12,608 nt of DNA from JBLNDG01 sp050261415 (GCA_050261415.1 JBLNDG010000105.1:1-12608), one strand, 5' to 3'. Shown: positions 1-6,894, counted from the first letter of the stretch. Notes: generated by a model not told the origin, from the sequence alone. Made by a program: numbers and translations.

Positions 1-7
1 GTTCTTG

Positions 8-121
8 TTACCTGTTAGCCGTGAAGACAAGCTTCACGGATTTCGACTCCTTTAAGGTAACTTTTTGCTGCAGTTGTACTTACTGGCCGGTCATGCAAAA
101 AGTCTGGTCGCTGCCAGGTAA
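8..121 (+). ncRNA. Structured RNA, copy 1 (family not recognised)
   Basis: This 114-nt segment folds into a closed, branched RNA. The closing helix pairs 8-14 (TTACCTG) with 115-121 (CAGGTAA) and can continue through 16-19/110-113. Hairpin P2 pairs 20-26 with 32-38. An internal helix CGAC 44-47 pairs with GTCG 107-110. A perfect 9-bp helix joins 60-68 (ACTTTTTGC) and 95-103 (GCAAAAAGT). Three single-stranded blocks, TTTAAGG (51-57), GTACTTA (76-82) and TCATGCA (91-97), recur unchanged in copy 2. TAAG 53-56 could form a pseudoknot with CTTA 79-82. A terminator follows directly, so a short free RNA is likely. The final GGTCGCTGCCAGG resembles a 5S rRNA 3' end, but the rest does not match 5S. 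The fold is hand-derived and the function is unknown. Confidence 0.62.
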
Positions 122-123
122 AC

Positions 124-159
124 AAAAAGAACAACAGTTAAAGCTGTTGTTCTTTTTTT
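124..159 (+). terminator. Rho-independent terminator between the two RNA copies
   Basis: A perfect 14-bp stem pairs 124-137 with 144-157 around a 6-nt loop (TTAAAG), followed by a run of seven T at 153-159. It should end transcription of RNA copy 1 on the + strand. The A-rich left arm would also give a weaker terminator for minus-strand transcripts. Its last two T residues are also the first two bases of the closing helix of copy 2. The window starts with GTTCTTG just before copy 1, which resembles the right arm of this hairpin, so the array may continue to the left. Confidence 0.82.
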
Positions 160-270
160 ACTTGGCACATTAAGCTGAAGCTTAATGACTGCGACGTATT
201 TAAGGAATGTTTTCTGCGCAGCGTACTTATTTTGGTTGCTCATGCAGAAAACTTGGTCGCTGCCAGGTAA
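158..270 (+). ncRNA. Structured RNA, copy 2 (family not recognised)
   Basis: This is the second copy of the 8-121 element, starting 150 nt later. The closing helix pairs 158-167 with 261-270 (10 bp, including U162-G266). P2 pairs CATTAAGC 168-175 with GCTTAATG 180-187 across a TGAA loop. GCGAC 191-195 pairs with GTCGC 256-260. GTTTTCTGC 209-217 pairs with GCAGAAAAC 244-252, and an inner hairpin 218-222/235-239 contains a G-U pair. Compared with copy 1, the 9-bp helix shows three compensated pair changes and P2 differs in sequence but keeps pairing. Both wobble pairs work only if the + strand is transcribed. No hairpin terminator follows, only a T-run at 274-279. It may act as a free RNA or as the leader of the gene at 417. 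Confidence 0.6.
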
Positions 271-416
271 CACTTTTTTCGCCATTATTGTATATTTTTC
301 TTTGTTCTATTCTATGTTAAAATGTTTTGTGGTAGAATTTATATAGATATTTAGCTGATTTAATCGAATAATAATTCTAGCAGCTTTTATTTCATTGCAA
401 AAGAGGGTGCAAGCAA

Positions 417-1076
417 ATGACTTCATGGCTTACTCATCTAAGAATTGCTGAAAAGGTAAAACAAAAAATTAATGAGATAGATTATCCTTATTTTATGATG
501 GGCAGTATAGCGCCGGATTCCGGCACACCTGACGGAAGCAGTGTCATCTATACTCCGTCAAAGGAAGTAACCCATTTCAGGAATCAGAAGGATAAAAGCT
601 TTCCTGCTGCGGGTGCAGAGACTTTTTATGACAACTATCTTATACCGGAAAAAATTATGACAAGATCAGACAGCACAAGATCGTTTTTATGGGGTTATTA
701 TTTCCATCTGGTAGCTGACAAGCTCTGGTATGATGAATACTTCAATCCTTTCAGGATAGATTTTGAAAATGGGAATAGCGGTAAAGACAAGGATTTTATC
801 AGCTTTATCAGAGAAGAAATGCAGTCTTTGGACTTCAGCTATCTGAAGAAGAATGGGGACAGCCTGATCAAGCAGCTTGAAAGTGCAAATGTAAACTTGA
901 ATTTCTTTAACGGGTTTGATACAGATTATATATACAAATGCCGCAACAGAGTGGTTGCTTTTTATTCCGGTGAACCTGAAAACTTAAAAAGAGATTACAG
1001 GTATTTAAGTGCGGAAACTTTGGATGAATTCGTCATAAAAGCATCAGAAAGCTGTATTAATATATTGATAAAATAA
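417..1076 (+). CDS. Zinc-dependent phospholipase C-like protein
   Basis: This 219-aa protein resembles the zinc-dependent phospholipase C / S1-P1 nuclease fold, which hydrolyses phosphodiester bonds using a cluster of zinc ions. Family-type metal ligands are visible in order: H7 in the N-terminal THL, D34 in APDSG, H53 in VTHF, and H97 and D101 in the helix motif FHLVADKLW. No signal peptide is present, unlike the secreted clostridial toxins; these shorter cytosolic relatives are common in Clostridia and their substrates are generally unknown. The ATG is preceded by AGAGGGTG at 402-409, which supports the start. The exporter gene follows 24 nt after the stop, so the two are probably co-transcribed. 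The family call is fairly firm; lipase activity is not shown. Confidence 0.8.
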   Translation: MTSWLTHLRIAEKVKQKINEIDYPYFMMGSIAPDSGTPDGSSVIYTPSKEVTHFRNQKDKSFPAAGAETFYDNYLIPEKIMTRSDSTRSFLWGYYFHLVADKLWYDEYFNPFRIDFENGNSGKDKDFISFIREEMQSLDFSYLKKNGDSLIKQLESANVNLNFFNGFDTDYIYKCRNRVVAFYSGEPENLKRDYRYLSAETLDEFVIKASESCINILIK

Positions 1077-1100
1077 ACATTAAAGGTTTTGGTGACGAGA

Positions 1101-2000
1101 ATGAAATATAAAGGTTATATCTTATTGGCAATTACAATATTGATTTTTAGTACACTCGAAGTAGTAACAAGTACTCTGAAAACGGTGATGAATCCGCTGC
1201 AGCTGACTTTTCTCAGGTTCTTCATTGGAGGAATCGTATTGTTGCCTTTTGTAATCAGTAAGAGAGAGCAGGTAAAGGGCAGGGATTTATTACTTTTTTT
1301 GTTTTTGGGATTACTTAATATTTTCATAAGCATGGGCAGCCTCCAGCTTTCCATTAATCTTGGCAAGGCATCTACAGCAGCAATACTTATAAGCTCCAAT
1401 CCAATATTCGTTCTTTTATTCTCATCACTGCTGCTTAGAGAAAAGGTTTCCATGGACAGAATAATTTGCATATTGCTGGGCATAACAGGGATTGTTCTTA
1501 TCATATACAAGGGAAATGTCGGGGGAGACACCGCAGCAAGCCTGACACTTGGAATTATTGCTTCCCTGACCTTTGGGCTTTATACAGTCCTGGGCAAACT
1601 GAAGACTGAGGGAATCAGCAGCATAACAATGATATGCTACTCATCCATATTGGGGAGCATTTTCTACATACCCATACTGCTTGTAAATAAAGTCTCCTTA
1701 TTCTATATTCCTCAGGGTGCAGTACTCAAGGTAGCATATTTGAGTGTTTTTCTTTCAGGAATTGCGTATATTACATATATGGAAGCGTTAAAAATACTAA
1801 CAGCAAGTAAAGGCTCAATGGTATTCTTCCTGAAGCCTGTCCTGGCATCCATACTTGCAGTGATGTTCCTCGGAGAAACCCTGAGCTTAAAAACTATAAT
1901 TGGAATGATACTTGTACTTATAGGAATATTTATAAATTTCTCGAAACATAATTCATATGATAGAGTAAAAACGGTGTATATAACTAGGAATGATAGGTAA
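1101..2000 (+). CDS. EamA/DMT-family membrane transporter
   Basis: This 299-aa integral membrane protein has about ten hydrophobic segments forming two EamA repeats, the layout of drug/metabolite exporters. The first half includes LRFFIGGIVLLPF and a typical repeat end, FSSLLLREKVS, followed by GITGIVLI. The second half repeats the pattern with FFLKPVLASILAVMFLGETLS and GMILVLIGIFI. Such proteins export amino acids, nucleosides or metabolites; the substrate cannot be read here. I prefer ATG at 1101, which has GGTGA six bases upstream. A TTG at 1089 would extend the protein by four residues, but its AAAGG lies only 2 nt away. A hydrophilic tail of about 20 residues, rich in basic residues, follows the last membrane helix. 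It lies between the phospholipase-like and glycosylase genes on the same strand. Confidence 0.86.
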   Translation: MKYKGYILLAITILIFSTLEVVTSTLKTVMNPLQLTFLRFFIGGIVLLPFVISKREQVKGRDLLLFLFLGLLNIFISMGSLQLSINLGKASTAAILISSNPIFVLLFSSLLLREKVSMDRIICILLGITGIVLIIYKGNVGGDTAASLTLGIIASLTFGLYTVLGKLKTEGISSITMICYSSILGSIFYIPILLVNKVSLFYIPQGAVLKVAYLSVFLSGIAYITYMEALKILTASKGSMVFFLKPVLASILAVMFLGETLSLKTIIGMILVLIGIFINFSKHNSYDRVKTVYITRNDR

Positions 2001-2041
2001 GAGTTGCGGTTTATGCATTAATAAAAACAGGAGATGATTTT

Positions 2042-2647
2042 TTGAAGCAGCAGGAGCTTGAAGAGATCAACAGCTTTTACAAATCACAACTGGATGCGCA
2101 TTTTAACGCAGATGTGCCTCTTGTATTCGGTGATGGTGATGTGGATTCAAAAATTGTGCTGGTGGGAGAAGCTCCAGGCAAAAATGAGGTGGAGCAGGGA
2201 AAGCCTTTTGTCGGGCAAGCAGGTAAAAATCTTGAAGAGTTCATAAATATTCTAGGCATCAGACGGGAAGACCTGTACATAACAAATGTTGTGAAATTCA
2301 GGCCTTACCGGGTAAATACCGACACCGGGAGGGAATCGAACAGAACGCCCACGAAGGATGAAATAAAGATATCCACTGATTTTATAGAGCGGGAATTATC
2401 CGCTATAAAGCCTAAGCTGGTCGCAAGCCTGGGCAACATTGCCTTAAGATGCATACTCAAGGATGACAAGGTTACAATAGGGGTGTTGCATGGGAGTCCA
2501 ATCGATGTTAAGTTTGCCGGTGCTGAGTTTGTGCTTTTCCCGTTGTACCATCCCGCAAGTATTATTTACAACAGGGATTTGAAGGATGTGTATATGGAAG
2601 ATTTGCATAAGCTGAAAAAATATCTTGCAGAAAGAATGTCAGTTTAG
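2042..2647 (+). CDS. Family 4-like uracil-DNA glycosylase without Fe-S cysteines
   Basis: This 201-aa protein belongs to the uracil-DNA glycosylase superfamily, which removes uracil from DNA as the first step of base excision repair. Visible motifs are GEAPG at 42-46 followed by GKPFVGQAGK, ITNVVKFRP at 80-88, and the DNA-loop histidine motif HPAS at 170-173. The arrangement matches family 4 (thermophilic type), but that family binds a 4Fe-4S cluster through four cysteines. Here the N-terminal CxxC region is absent, the usual NVVKCRP reads NVVKFRP, and the only cysteine is C137. It is therefore a cluster-less relative. The start is TTG at 2042, supported by AGGAG at 2029-2033. A terminator follows the stop immediately, so this is the last gene of its cluster. 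Confidence 0.83.
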   Translation: MKQQELEEINSFYKSQLDAHFNADVPLVFGDGDVDSKIVLVGEAPGKNEVEQGKPFVGQAGKNLEEFINILGIRREDLYITNVVKFRPYRVNTDTGRESNRTPTKDEIKISTDFIERELSAIKPKLVASLGNIALRCILKDDKVTIGVLHGSPIDVKFAGAEFVLFPLYHPASIIYNRDLKDVYMEDLHKLKKYLAERMSV

Positions 2648-2648
2648 G

Positions 2649-2676
2649 AAAAGAACCAGCGCTTCGGTTCTTTTTT
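2649..2676 (+). terminator. Rho-independent terminator after the glycosylase gene
   Basis: The stem AAAAGAACC (2649-2657) pairs with GGTTCTTTT (2666-2674) around an 8-nt loop, and T residues run to 2676. It begins 2 nt after the stop codon and ends the rightward cluster that starts at 417. Confidence 0.85.
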
Positions 2677-2701
2677 CATATAAAGCGGTATATGGTATAA
2701 T
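2673..2701 (+). promoter_or_regulatory. Candidate sigma-A promoter for the DUF362/aldolase pair
   Basis: A perfect TATAAT lies at 2696-2701, with TTTTCA (four of six consensus bases) at 2673-2678 and a 17-nt spacer. The -35 overlaps the tail of the preceding terminator. A second TATAAT at 2726-2731 has only TTGTTT at 19 nt spacing upstream. Either could drive the gene at 2751; this is inferred from consensus only. Confidence 0.4.
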
Positions 2702-2750
2702 TGTTTATAAAGTTCAGGTTTATTATATAATTGAAATATGAGGTGCAGGA

Positions 2751-3902
2751 ATGGAACGGGTTAATATAACAAGGTGCGGTAATTATAATTTTGAAAATGT
2801 AAAAAAAGCAGTATATGAGGCTTTGGATGGAGTTGAGGTAATAAAGCTGAAAGTAGTTAAAGGTTCGAGAATACTGGTAAAGACAAATCTCCTAATGAGA
2901 AAAAAACCTGATGATGCAGTTACTACACATCCGGCAGTTGTTGAAGCCATAGTAAGGTACTTTCAGGAAATGGGATGTAAGGTTATCATCGGCGACAGCC
3001 CCGGAGGACCTTATGCCGAATGGAATCTCAGAGCTGTTTACAAGGCCGCGGGCATGGTTGAAGTAGCTGAAAGGACAGGATGCGAACTGAATTATGATAC
3101 ATCCGTCGTTGAAATATCAAATCCTGAGGCATTAAAACTAAAAAGCATGCAGATAATTAAGATTGCTAAAGAAGTTGATTTTGTCATATCGGCTTGCAAG
3201 ATGAAAACCCACGGCATGATGACATACACCGGTGCTGTAAAAAATCTTTTCGGCGTAATACCGGGACTTATCAAGGCAGACTACCATTTGAGGATGAATA
3301 ACGTGGACAATTTCGCAGACCACCTGATAGATATTTGCGAATCAGTAAAGCCGCTTGCCGCACTTATGGATGCAATAGACGGGATGGAAGGTGATGGGCC
3401 CTCAGCCGGTGAAAAAAGACATGTGGGACTTGTTTTGGCATCACAAAACCCTTATGCACTGGATACAGCGGCTTCACACATAATGGGGATGGACCCACAG
3501 ATTGTGCCAACCGTTAGAGCTGCAAGGGCGAGGAATCTTTTCAGCGGAAGCATACAGGACCTGGAAGTGAAGGGTGTGCAGCTAGGTGAAATAAAAATTC
3601 CTCCTTTTAAGCTGCCTGGTTCTGTGAGAGGGGTTAACTTTGTCGGAGGAAGGGTACCAAGGCTTGCAGAAAAATACCTCCTGAACAATCTGCGGCCAAA
3701 ACCCGTATTCAACCATGAACTGTGCATATCCTGCGGGGACTGCAAGAGAAGCTGTCCCCCGGAAGCAATTGACATGAGCAGCGGAAAGCCTGTCGTGGAC
3801 CTCAGCAAGTGCATAAGATGCTTTTGCTGCCATGAACTGTGTCCTAAGAAGGCGGTTGATATTAAGAAACATTGGTTATATGATAAAGTACTTAAGCACT
3901 AG
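2751..3902 (+). CDS. DUF362 domain protein with C-terminal 2x[4Fe-4S] ferredoxin
   Basis: This 383-aa protein has an N-terminal DUF362 domain (roughly residues 1-300) joined to a bacterial ferredoxin module. DUF362 features are visible: KTNLLMRKKPDDAVTTHP, the GDSPGGP loop near residue 83, CKMKTHGMMTYTGAVKNLFG, and MDAIDGMEGDGPSAG. The ferredoxin part has two complete cysteine sets, C325-C328-C331-C335 and C354-C357-C360-C364, enough for two [4Fe-4S] clusters. C359 is an extra cysteine. No signal peptide or membrane segment is present, so it is probably a cytosolic electron-transfer protein. The role of DUF362 is not established. The start ATG has TGAGGTG just upstream. The aldolase gene follows 46 nt after the stop on the same strand, with no terminator between, suggesting co-transcription. 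Confidence 0.9.
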   Translation: MERVNITRCGNYNFENVKKAVYEALDGVEVIKLKVVKGSRILVKTNLLMRKKPDDAVTTHPAVVEAIVRYFQEMGCKVIIGDSPGGPYAEWNLRAVYKAAGMVEVAERTGCELNYDTSVVEISNPEALKLKSMQIIKIAKEVDFVISACKMKTHGMMTYTGAVKNLFGVIPGLIKADYHLRMNNVDNFADHLIDICESVKPLAALMDAIDGMEGDGPSAGEKRHVGLVLASQNPYALDTAASHIMGMDPQIVPTVRAARARNLFSGSIQDLEVKGVQLGEIKIPPFKLPGSVRGVNFVGGRVPRLAEKYLLNNLRPKPVFNHELCISCGDCKRSCPPEAIDMSSGKPVVDLSKCIRCFCCHELCPKKAVDIKKHWLYDKVLKH

Positions 3903-3948
3903 TGCTTGCTAATAAAAAGGAGAGAATACATAAGGGAGGCTGAGTAAA

Positions 3949-4629
3949 ATGCTTCTGGAAGGACTAAGGGAGAAAGTAATTGAAATCTCACTGAAAGCGC
4001 AGAAGGAGAAGCTTGTTCCTCTTACAATGGGTAATTTCAGTGCGAGGGATAAGGAAACCGGATATATATGCATTACTCCAAGCGGAATGGAATACGATAA
4101 GCTAAAAGCTTCTGATATAGTTGTGGCGGATGTTCAAGGCAATGTAATCGACGGAAGCAGAAAGCCGTCCATTGAAACGCCGTTGCATTGCGCAGTATAT
4201 AGGAAAAGAAATGATGTATTCGGAGTGTCGCATACCCATTCGGCTTTTGCTACAGCTTGGGCTTCCTGTAATGAGAGCATTCCGATAGTTGTTGCGGAGC
4301 TTGCCGCCCTCATTGGGGGACCGGTGGAGTGTGCACCGTATAAACCAATGGGCTCCATTGAGCTTGCTGAAACAGCTGCAGAGTGTCTTAAGGACAGGCA
4401 TGCAATACTGCTTGCTAATCATGGAGTTCTTGCCGCAGGACCTGATATTGATGCCGCTTTCGCTAATTCTGTTGTTGTTGAAGAAGGTGCAAAAATTGCA
4501 TATTATGCAAAGCAGATTGGGGAAATGAGGCTTATCCCTGAGGAGGAATGTAAAGCCCTGCGGAAAATGACCCTCGAGAAATATGGTCAGAAATCCAATA
4601 CTTCCAGGCCTATATTTTCAAAACCTTGA
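3949..4629 (+). CDS. Class II aldolase/adducin family (fuculose-phosphate aldolase-like)
   Basis: This 226-aa protein has the full signature of zinc-dependent class II aldolases of the L-fuculose-phosphate aldolase / L-ribulose-5-phosphate 4-epimerase group. These cleave or epimerise sugar phosphates, for example fuculose-1-phosphate to DHAP and lactaldehyde. Phosphate-binding segments GNFSAR (28-33) and TPSGM (43-47) are followed by the catalytic glutamate E76 in ETPLH and zinc ligands H95 and H97 (SHTHS) and H158 (ANHGV). The length matches FucA, but the exact sugar cannot be assigned. AAGGGAGG at 3932-3939 supports the start. The last 14 codons and the stop lie inside the convergent pgmB gene, so the C-terminal tail NTSRPIFSKP is encoded opposite the pgmB 3' end. 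No sugar kinase or isomerase is adjacent, leaving the pathway open. Confidence 0.86.
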   Translation: MLLEGLREKVIEISLKAQKEKLVPLTMGNFSARDKETGYICITPSGMEYDKLKASDIVVADVQGNVIDGSRKPSIETPLHCAVYRKRNDVFGVSHTHSAFATAWASCNESIPIVVAELAALIGGPVECAPYKPMGSIELAETAAECLKDRHAILLANHGVLAAGPDIDAAFANSVVVEEGAKIAYYAKQIGEMRLIPEEECKALRKMTLEKYGQKSNTSRPIFSKP

Positions 4630-5234
4630 ATTGTAAAATCCGCACCGGAAAGTTCGGAGTTCGTGCCAGCACCGATGCATTTCATACCAGCCATTTTTGC
4701 GGCCTCAACACCTGCTTTTGCGTCTTCGAAAACTACGCAGTACTGAGGCTCTATACCCAGTTCCTGCGCTGCAAGCAGGAATACCTCAGGATCCGGCTTC
4801 GCCTTGGATACCTTGTTTCCGTCTATTATGGCATCAAAGAGTTTTGTAAGCTTTAGATTGGTTAGTATTGTAAGTGCATTCTTGCTTGCCGATCCCAAAG
4901 CAATTTTAACTCCTGCTGTCCTCACCTTGTCCAAAAAAATCTTAACTCCGGGAAGTATCTCATCTTCCTTCATTGCAGATATGTATTCAATGTACCATCC
5001 ATTTTTCTTTGCAGCCAGTGCCAGCTTGGTTTTTTCATCAAAGGACAATCCGCCAACCTCAAGCAGTATTTCCAGAGAGGCCATCCTGCTTACACCCTTC
5101 AGTCTTTCATTATCCTTAAGTGTAAAGTCAAAGCCAAGCTCTTCAGCAAGCCTTTTCCATGCGAGATAGTGGTATTTTGCAGTATCCACAATAACCCCGT
5201 CAAGATCAAATATACAGCCTCTTATCGTACTCAT
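4587..5234 (-). CDS. pgmB: Beta-phosphoglucomutase
   Basis: This 215-aa HAD-superfamily enzyme converts beta-D-glucose 1-phosphate to glucose 6-phosphate in the cytosol, usually downstream of disaccharide phosphorylases. The sequence follows known beta-phosphoglucomutases closely: FDLDGVIVDT with nucleophile D10 and acid/base D12, the cap motif YHYLAWKRLAEELGF, the phosphate-binding segment KGVSRMASL (46-54), motif II LGSASKNA, motif III lysine in SKAKPDPEVF, and motif IV FEDAKAGVEAA. AGGAGGA lies 3 nt upstream of the ATG, with a good promoter beyond it. No phosphorylase or glucoside transporter is next to it, so it probably serves one encoded elsewhere. Its 3' end overlaps the convergent aldolase gene by 43 bp, and no terminator is seen for it. 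Confidence 0.92.
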   Translation of the reverse strand: MSTIRGCIFDLDGVIVDTAKYHYLAWKRLAEELGFDFTLKDNERLKGVSRMASLEILLEVGGLSFDEKTKLALAAKKNGWYIEYISAMKEDEILPGVKIFLDKVRTAGVKIALGSASKNALTILTNLKLTKLFDAIIDGNKVSKAKPDPEVFLLAAQELGIEPQYCVVFEDAKAGVEAAKMAGMKCIGAGTNSELSGADFTIQGFENIGLEVLDF

Positions 5235-5273
5235 ACATCCTCCTATATAAGGTGAATTTGTGCTTTTTTATGC

Positions 5274-5302
5274 ATTATATAATAACTTTGTTCCATTCTC
5301 AA
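5274..5302 (-). promoter_or_regulatory. Sigma-A promoter for pgmB
   Basis: Read on the minus strand, TTGAGA (complement of 5297-5302) and a perfect TATAAT (complement of 5274-5279) are separated by exactly 17 nt. Transcription should start near 5267, giving a leader of about 30 nt before the pgmB ATG. No obvious operator or cre-like site overlaps it. Confidence 0.75.
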
Positions 5303-5344
5303 TTATGAATATCTCCCAAAAAATGAATCATATATTGTTATTAA

Positions 5345-5381
5345 AATAAAATGATAGACCAGCAAGGTCTTTCATTTTATT
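5345..5381 (-). terminator. Terminator after the AraC-type gene, spanning its stop codon
   Basis: A long hairpin pairs 5345-5354 with 5372-5381 and 5356-5360 with 5366-5370, with one T-T mismatch and a 5-nt loop. On the minus strand it is followed by TTTATTTT-like sequence. The upstream arm contains the TAA stop of the regulator gene. It insulates that gene from the pgmB promoter. Confidence 0.72.
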
Positions 5382-6594
5382 CGTTTTGCTGATTGAACTT
5401 TTCCCTATATTCATTTGGTGTACATCCGGCAAATTTCTTAAAGATCCTGGTGAAATAGCTTTGATTACAGAATTGATAAAATATAGCAATGTCTGATATC
5501 TTGGTATTCGTATACCTAATATAATACTTTGCTTCGTCAACTCTTGTTTTCATAATATAATCGGGAAGGTTCACCCCTACCTCCTTTTTGAACAGGGTTG
5601 ACAGGTAATTCGGATGCACAAATATTGCATCTGAAATTTTCTTCAGCGTAAGCTTGTTGGTAAGATTTTTATAAATATGGGAAATGGCTTGTTGTATTAT
5701 ATTGGAGTATTTGCTTTTGGACAGGTCCTGTACTATTTTTACATATTGTTCAGCTGCTGTGTACTCATAATCCATAAGCTCTGGCAGGCTATTGATATCT
5801 TCAATGGCAAGTATTATGGAATCACTTAGTGTAAAAGCTGCTTCCGGCATTACACCGCCTTCAATTGCCGCCCTGGTAAACAGGGTAACCGAACAAATCA
5901 GGGAGTTTTTGACGGACCTAAGGGCATCCTTGGACAGCCTGGTTCTTTTCAATGAGTTTATCTCTCCCAGTATCGCCATGGTCTCATTGAGATTACCGGA
6001 TTTGATTTTTGACAAAAGCTCCTGCTCCAGAAAATATGGAGGATGATGGAACAGTGCTTCTCTGTTTTTAATAGTTTCGGTAAAATATTCTTCAGGAATA
6101 AAAATGTGTTCCTTGGAATAATCAGCCTTTGCATTGTCTGAGAGTGGGCTGCTGAAGAAATACTCAAGGAGTTTACCGCAGTAGTAACATCTGTTTGTGT
6201 CAATGACCAGCAAATTGTCAAAATAATTTACCAGTCTATTTTTGATTTTTATCGGTAATTTATTAAGTCGGATAATGTTATTGATCATGCCTTCGTGGAT
6301 TTTCTCGTTAAGAATTGGACCTGCAACTATATGCCGGTTTTCTTTCATATGCAGAATGATGAAGCACTCATCGTAATTGTTTTTGTAATAGTATGATTTT
6401 ATTATGTCGTAATGGCCTGTAGACAGTGCAAGCAAATCCTCAATGGTATATGCATCTTTAATTATGCTGCTTATATAAGTGATGTTCTCCGGCAATGAGT
6501 AAGCACTCTTGTTGTCTTCAACAAGAATAACAGGCATAAGGGTTGCATGGTGGAAGGTCCGGAGCTTTTCTTTGATATCCATAAGGTATCCCAT
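5377..6594 (-). CDS. AraC-family transcriptional regulator (helix-turn-helix)
   Basis: This 405-aa regulator has an AraC/XylS DNA-binding domain in its last 100 or so residues. The first helix-turn-helix is LTLKKISDAIFVHPNYLSTLF and the second lies around ISDIAIFYQFCNQSYFTRIF, ending in the family signature GCTPNEYREKF. The roughly 300-residue N-terminal part has features common in clostridial AraC proteins, such as RHIVAGPIL and a helical segment with AAIEGGVMPEAAF, and presumably senses a ligand. I start at ATG 6594, which has AGGGGGT six bases upstream. The frame stays open for 32 more codons to 6690, but that stretch has no ribosome site and runs into repeat-like DNA. No target operon is adjacent in the same direction; pgmB downstream has its own promoter and a terminator intervenes. 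Confidence 0.88.
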   Translation of the reverse strand: MGYLMDIKEKLRTFHHATLMPVILVEDNKSAYSLPENITYISSIIKDAYTIEDLLALSTGHYDIIKSYYYKNNYDECFIILHMKENRHIVAGPILNEKIHEGMINNIIRLNKLPIKIKNRLVNYFDNLLVIDTNRCYYCGKLLEYFFSSPLSDNAKADYSKEHIFIPEEYFTETIKNREALFHHPPYFLEQELLSKIKSGNLNETMAILGEINSLKRTRLSKDALRSVKNSLICSVTLFTRAAIEGGVMPEAAFTLSDSIILAIEDINSLPELMDYEYTAAEQYVKIVQDLSKSKYSNIIQQAISHIYKNLTNKLTLKKISDAIFVHPNYLSTLFKKEVGVNLPDYIMKTRVDEAKYYIRYTNTKISDIAIFYQFCNQSYFTRIFKKFAGCTPNEYREKFNQQNE

Positions 6595-6894
6595 AATATA
6601 CCCCCTGTAAGATTTTCTATTAATGATACGGATAGAGTTTAAGAAAGTCTGAAAGGGTAAGTGCCAAACGCAAAATAGCAATGAAAACATTGGGGACGGT
6701 TCCTTTTGCTTCGCTTTATCAATTTAGATAGATAAATTTCAGGCAATTGAGTTATCCCGTTATTTGGGAACAAGACCTAAATAACTAAATAACTTTGGTG
6801 CCTGGGAAACCTCTGAAAAACGATAGACACAAAATAAATATGCAAGGCAAAAAATAATTATACAAGATAAGGGTTTGATAGCTTCATCATTAGC
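6595..6894. other. Non-coding region upstream of the AraC gene
   Basis: No gene is supported here. The stretch contains a GGGGACGGTTCC-type repeat remnant at 6679-6703 and a segment at 6805-6823 (GGAAACCTCTGAAAAAC) that could be the left end of the IS element whose transposase remnant starts at 6996. No matching inverted copy is found to the right. An imperfect hairpin at 6871-6902 (GGGTT...AACCC with inner AGCT/AGCT) precedes a promoter. No convincing promoter for the leftward AraC gene was found. Confidence 0.5.
6679..6703. repeat. GGGGACGGTTCC-type dispersed repeat remnant
   Basis: A small hairpin CAATG-AAAA-CATTG (6679-6692) runs directly into GGGGACGGTTCC (6692-6703). From general knowledge, this GGGGACGGTTC core recurs as a dispersed palindrome-associated repeat in many anaerobes, often near Y1/REP-associated transposase genes. 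Only one copy is present and no such transposase is nearby, so it is read as a solitary remnant. Confidence 0.4.

Noticed and set aside
8..121. 5S rRNA, because of the GGTCGCTGCCAGG end and the length near 115 nt
   Set aside because: Only the 3' end resembles 5S. The conserved internal 5S sequences and the matching 5' strand are absent, and no other rRNA gene is nearby.
91..285. 64-codon minus-strand ORF starting near 285
   Set aside because: It runs antisense through both RNA copies and the terminator. Its residues follow the repeated RNA helices rather than any protein pattern, and wobble pairs point to + strand RNA.
1089..1100. TTG start four codons upstream for the EamA transporter
   Set aside because: The only ribosome-site-like sequence sits 2 nt from the TTG, while ATG at 1101 has GGTGA at a workable distance.
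6595..6690. N-terminal extension of the 405-aa AraC-type regulator (32 more codons)
   Set aside because: The extra codons lack a ribosome site, run into a repeat remnant and do not look like part of the domain. AGGGGGT before ATG 6594 supports the shorter form.
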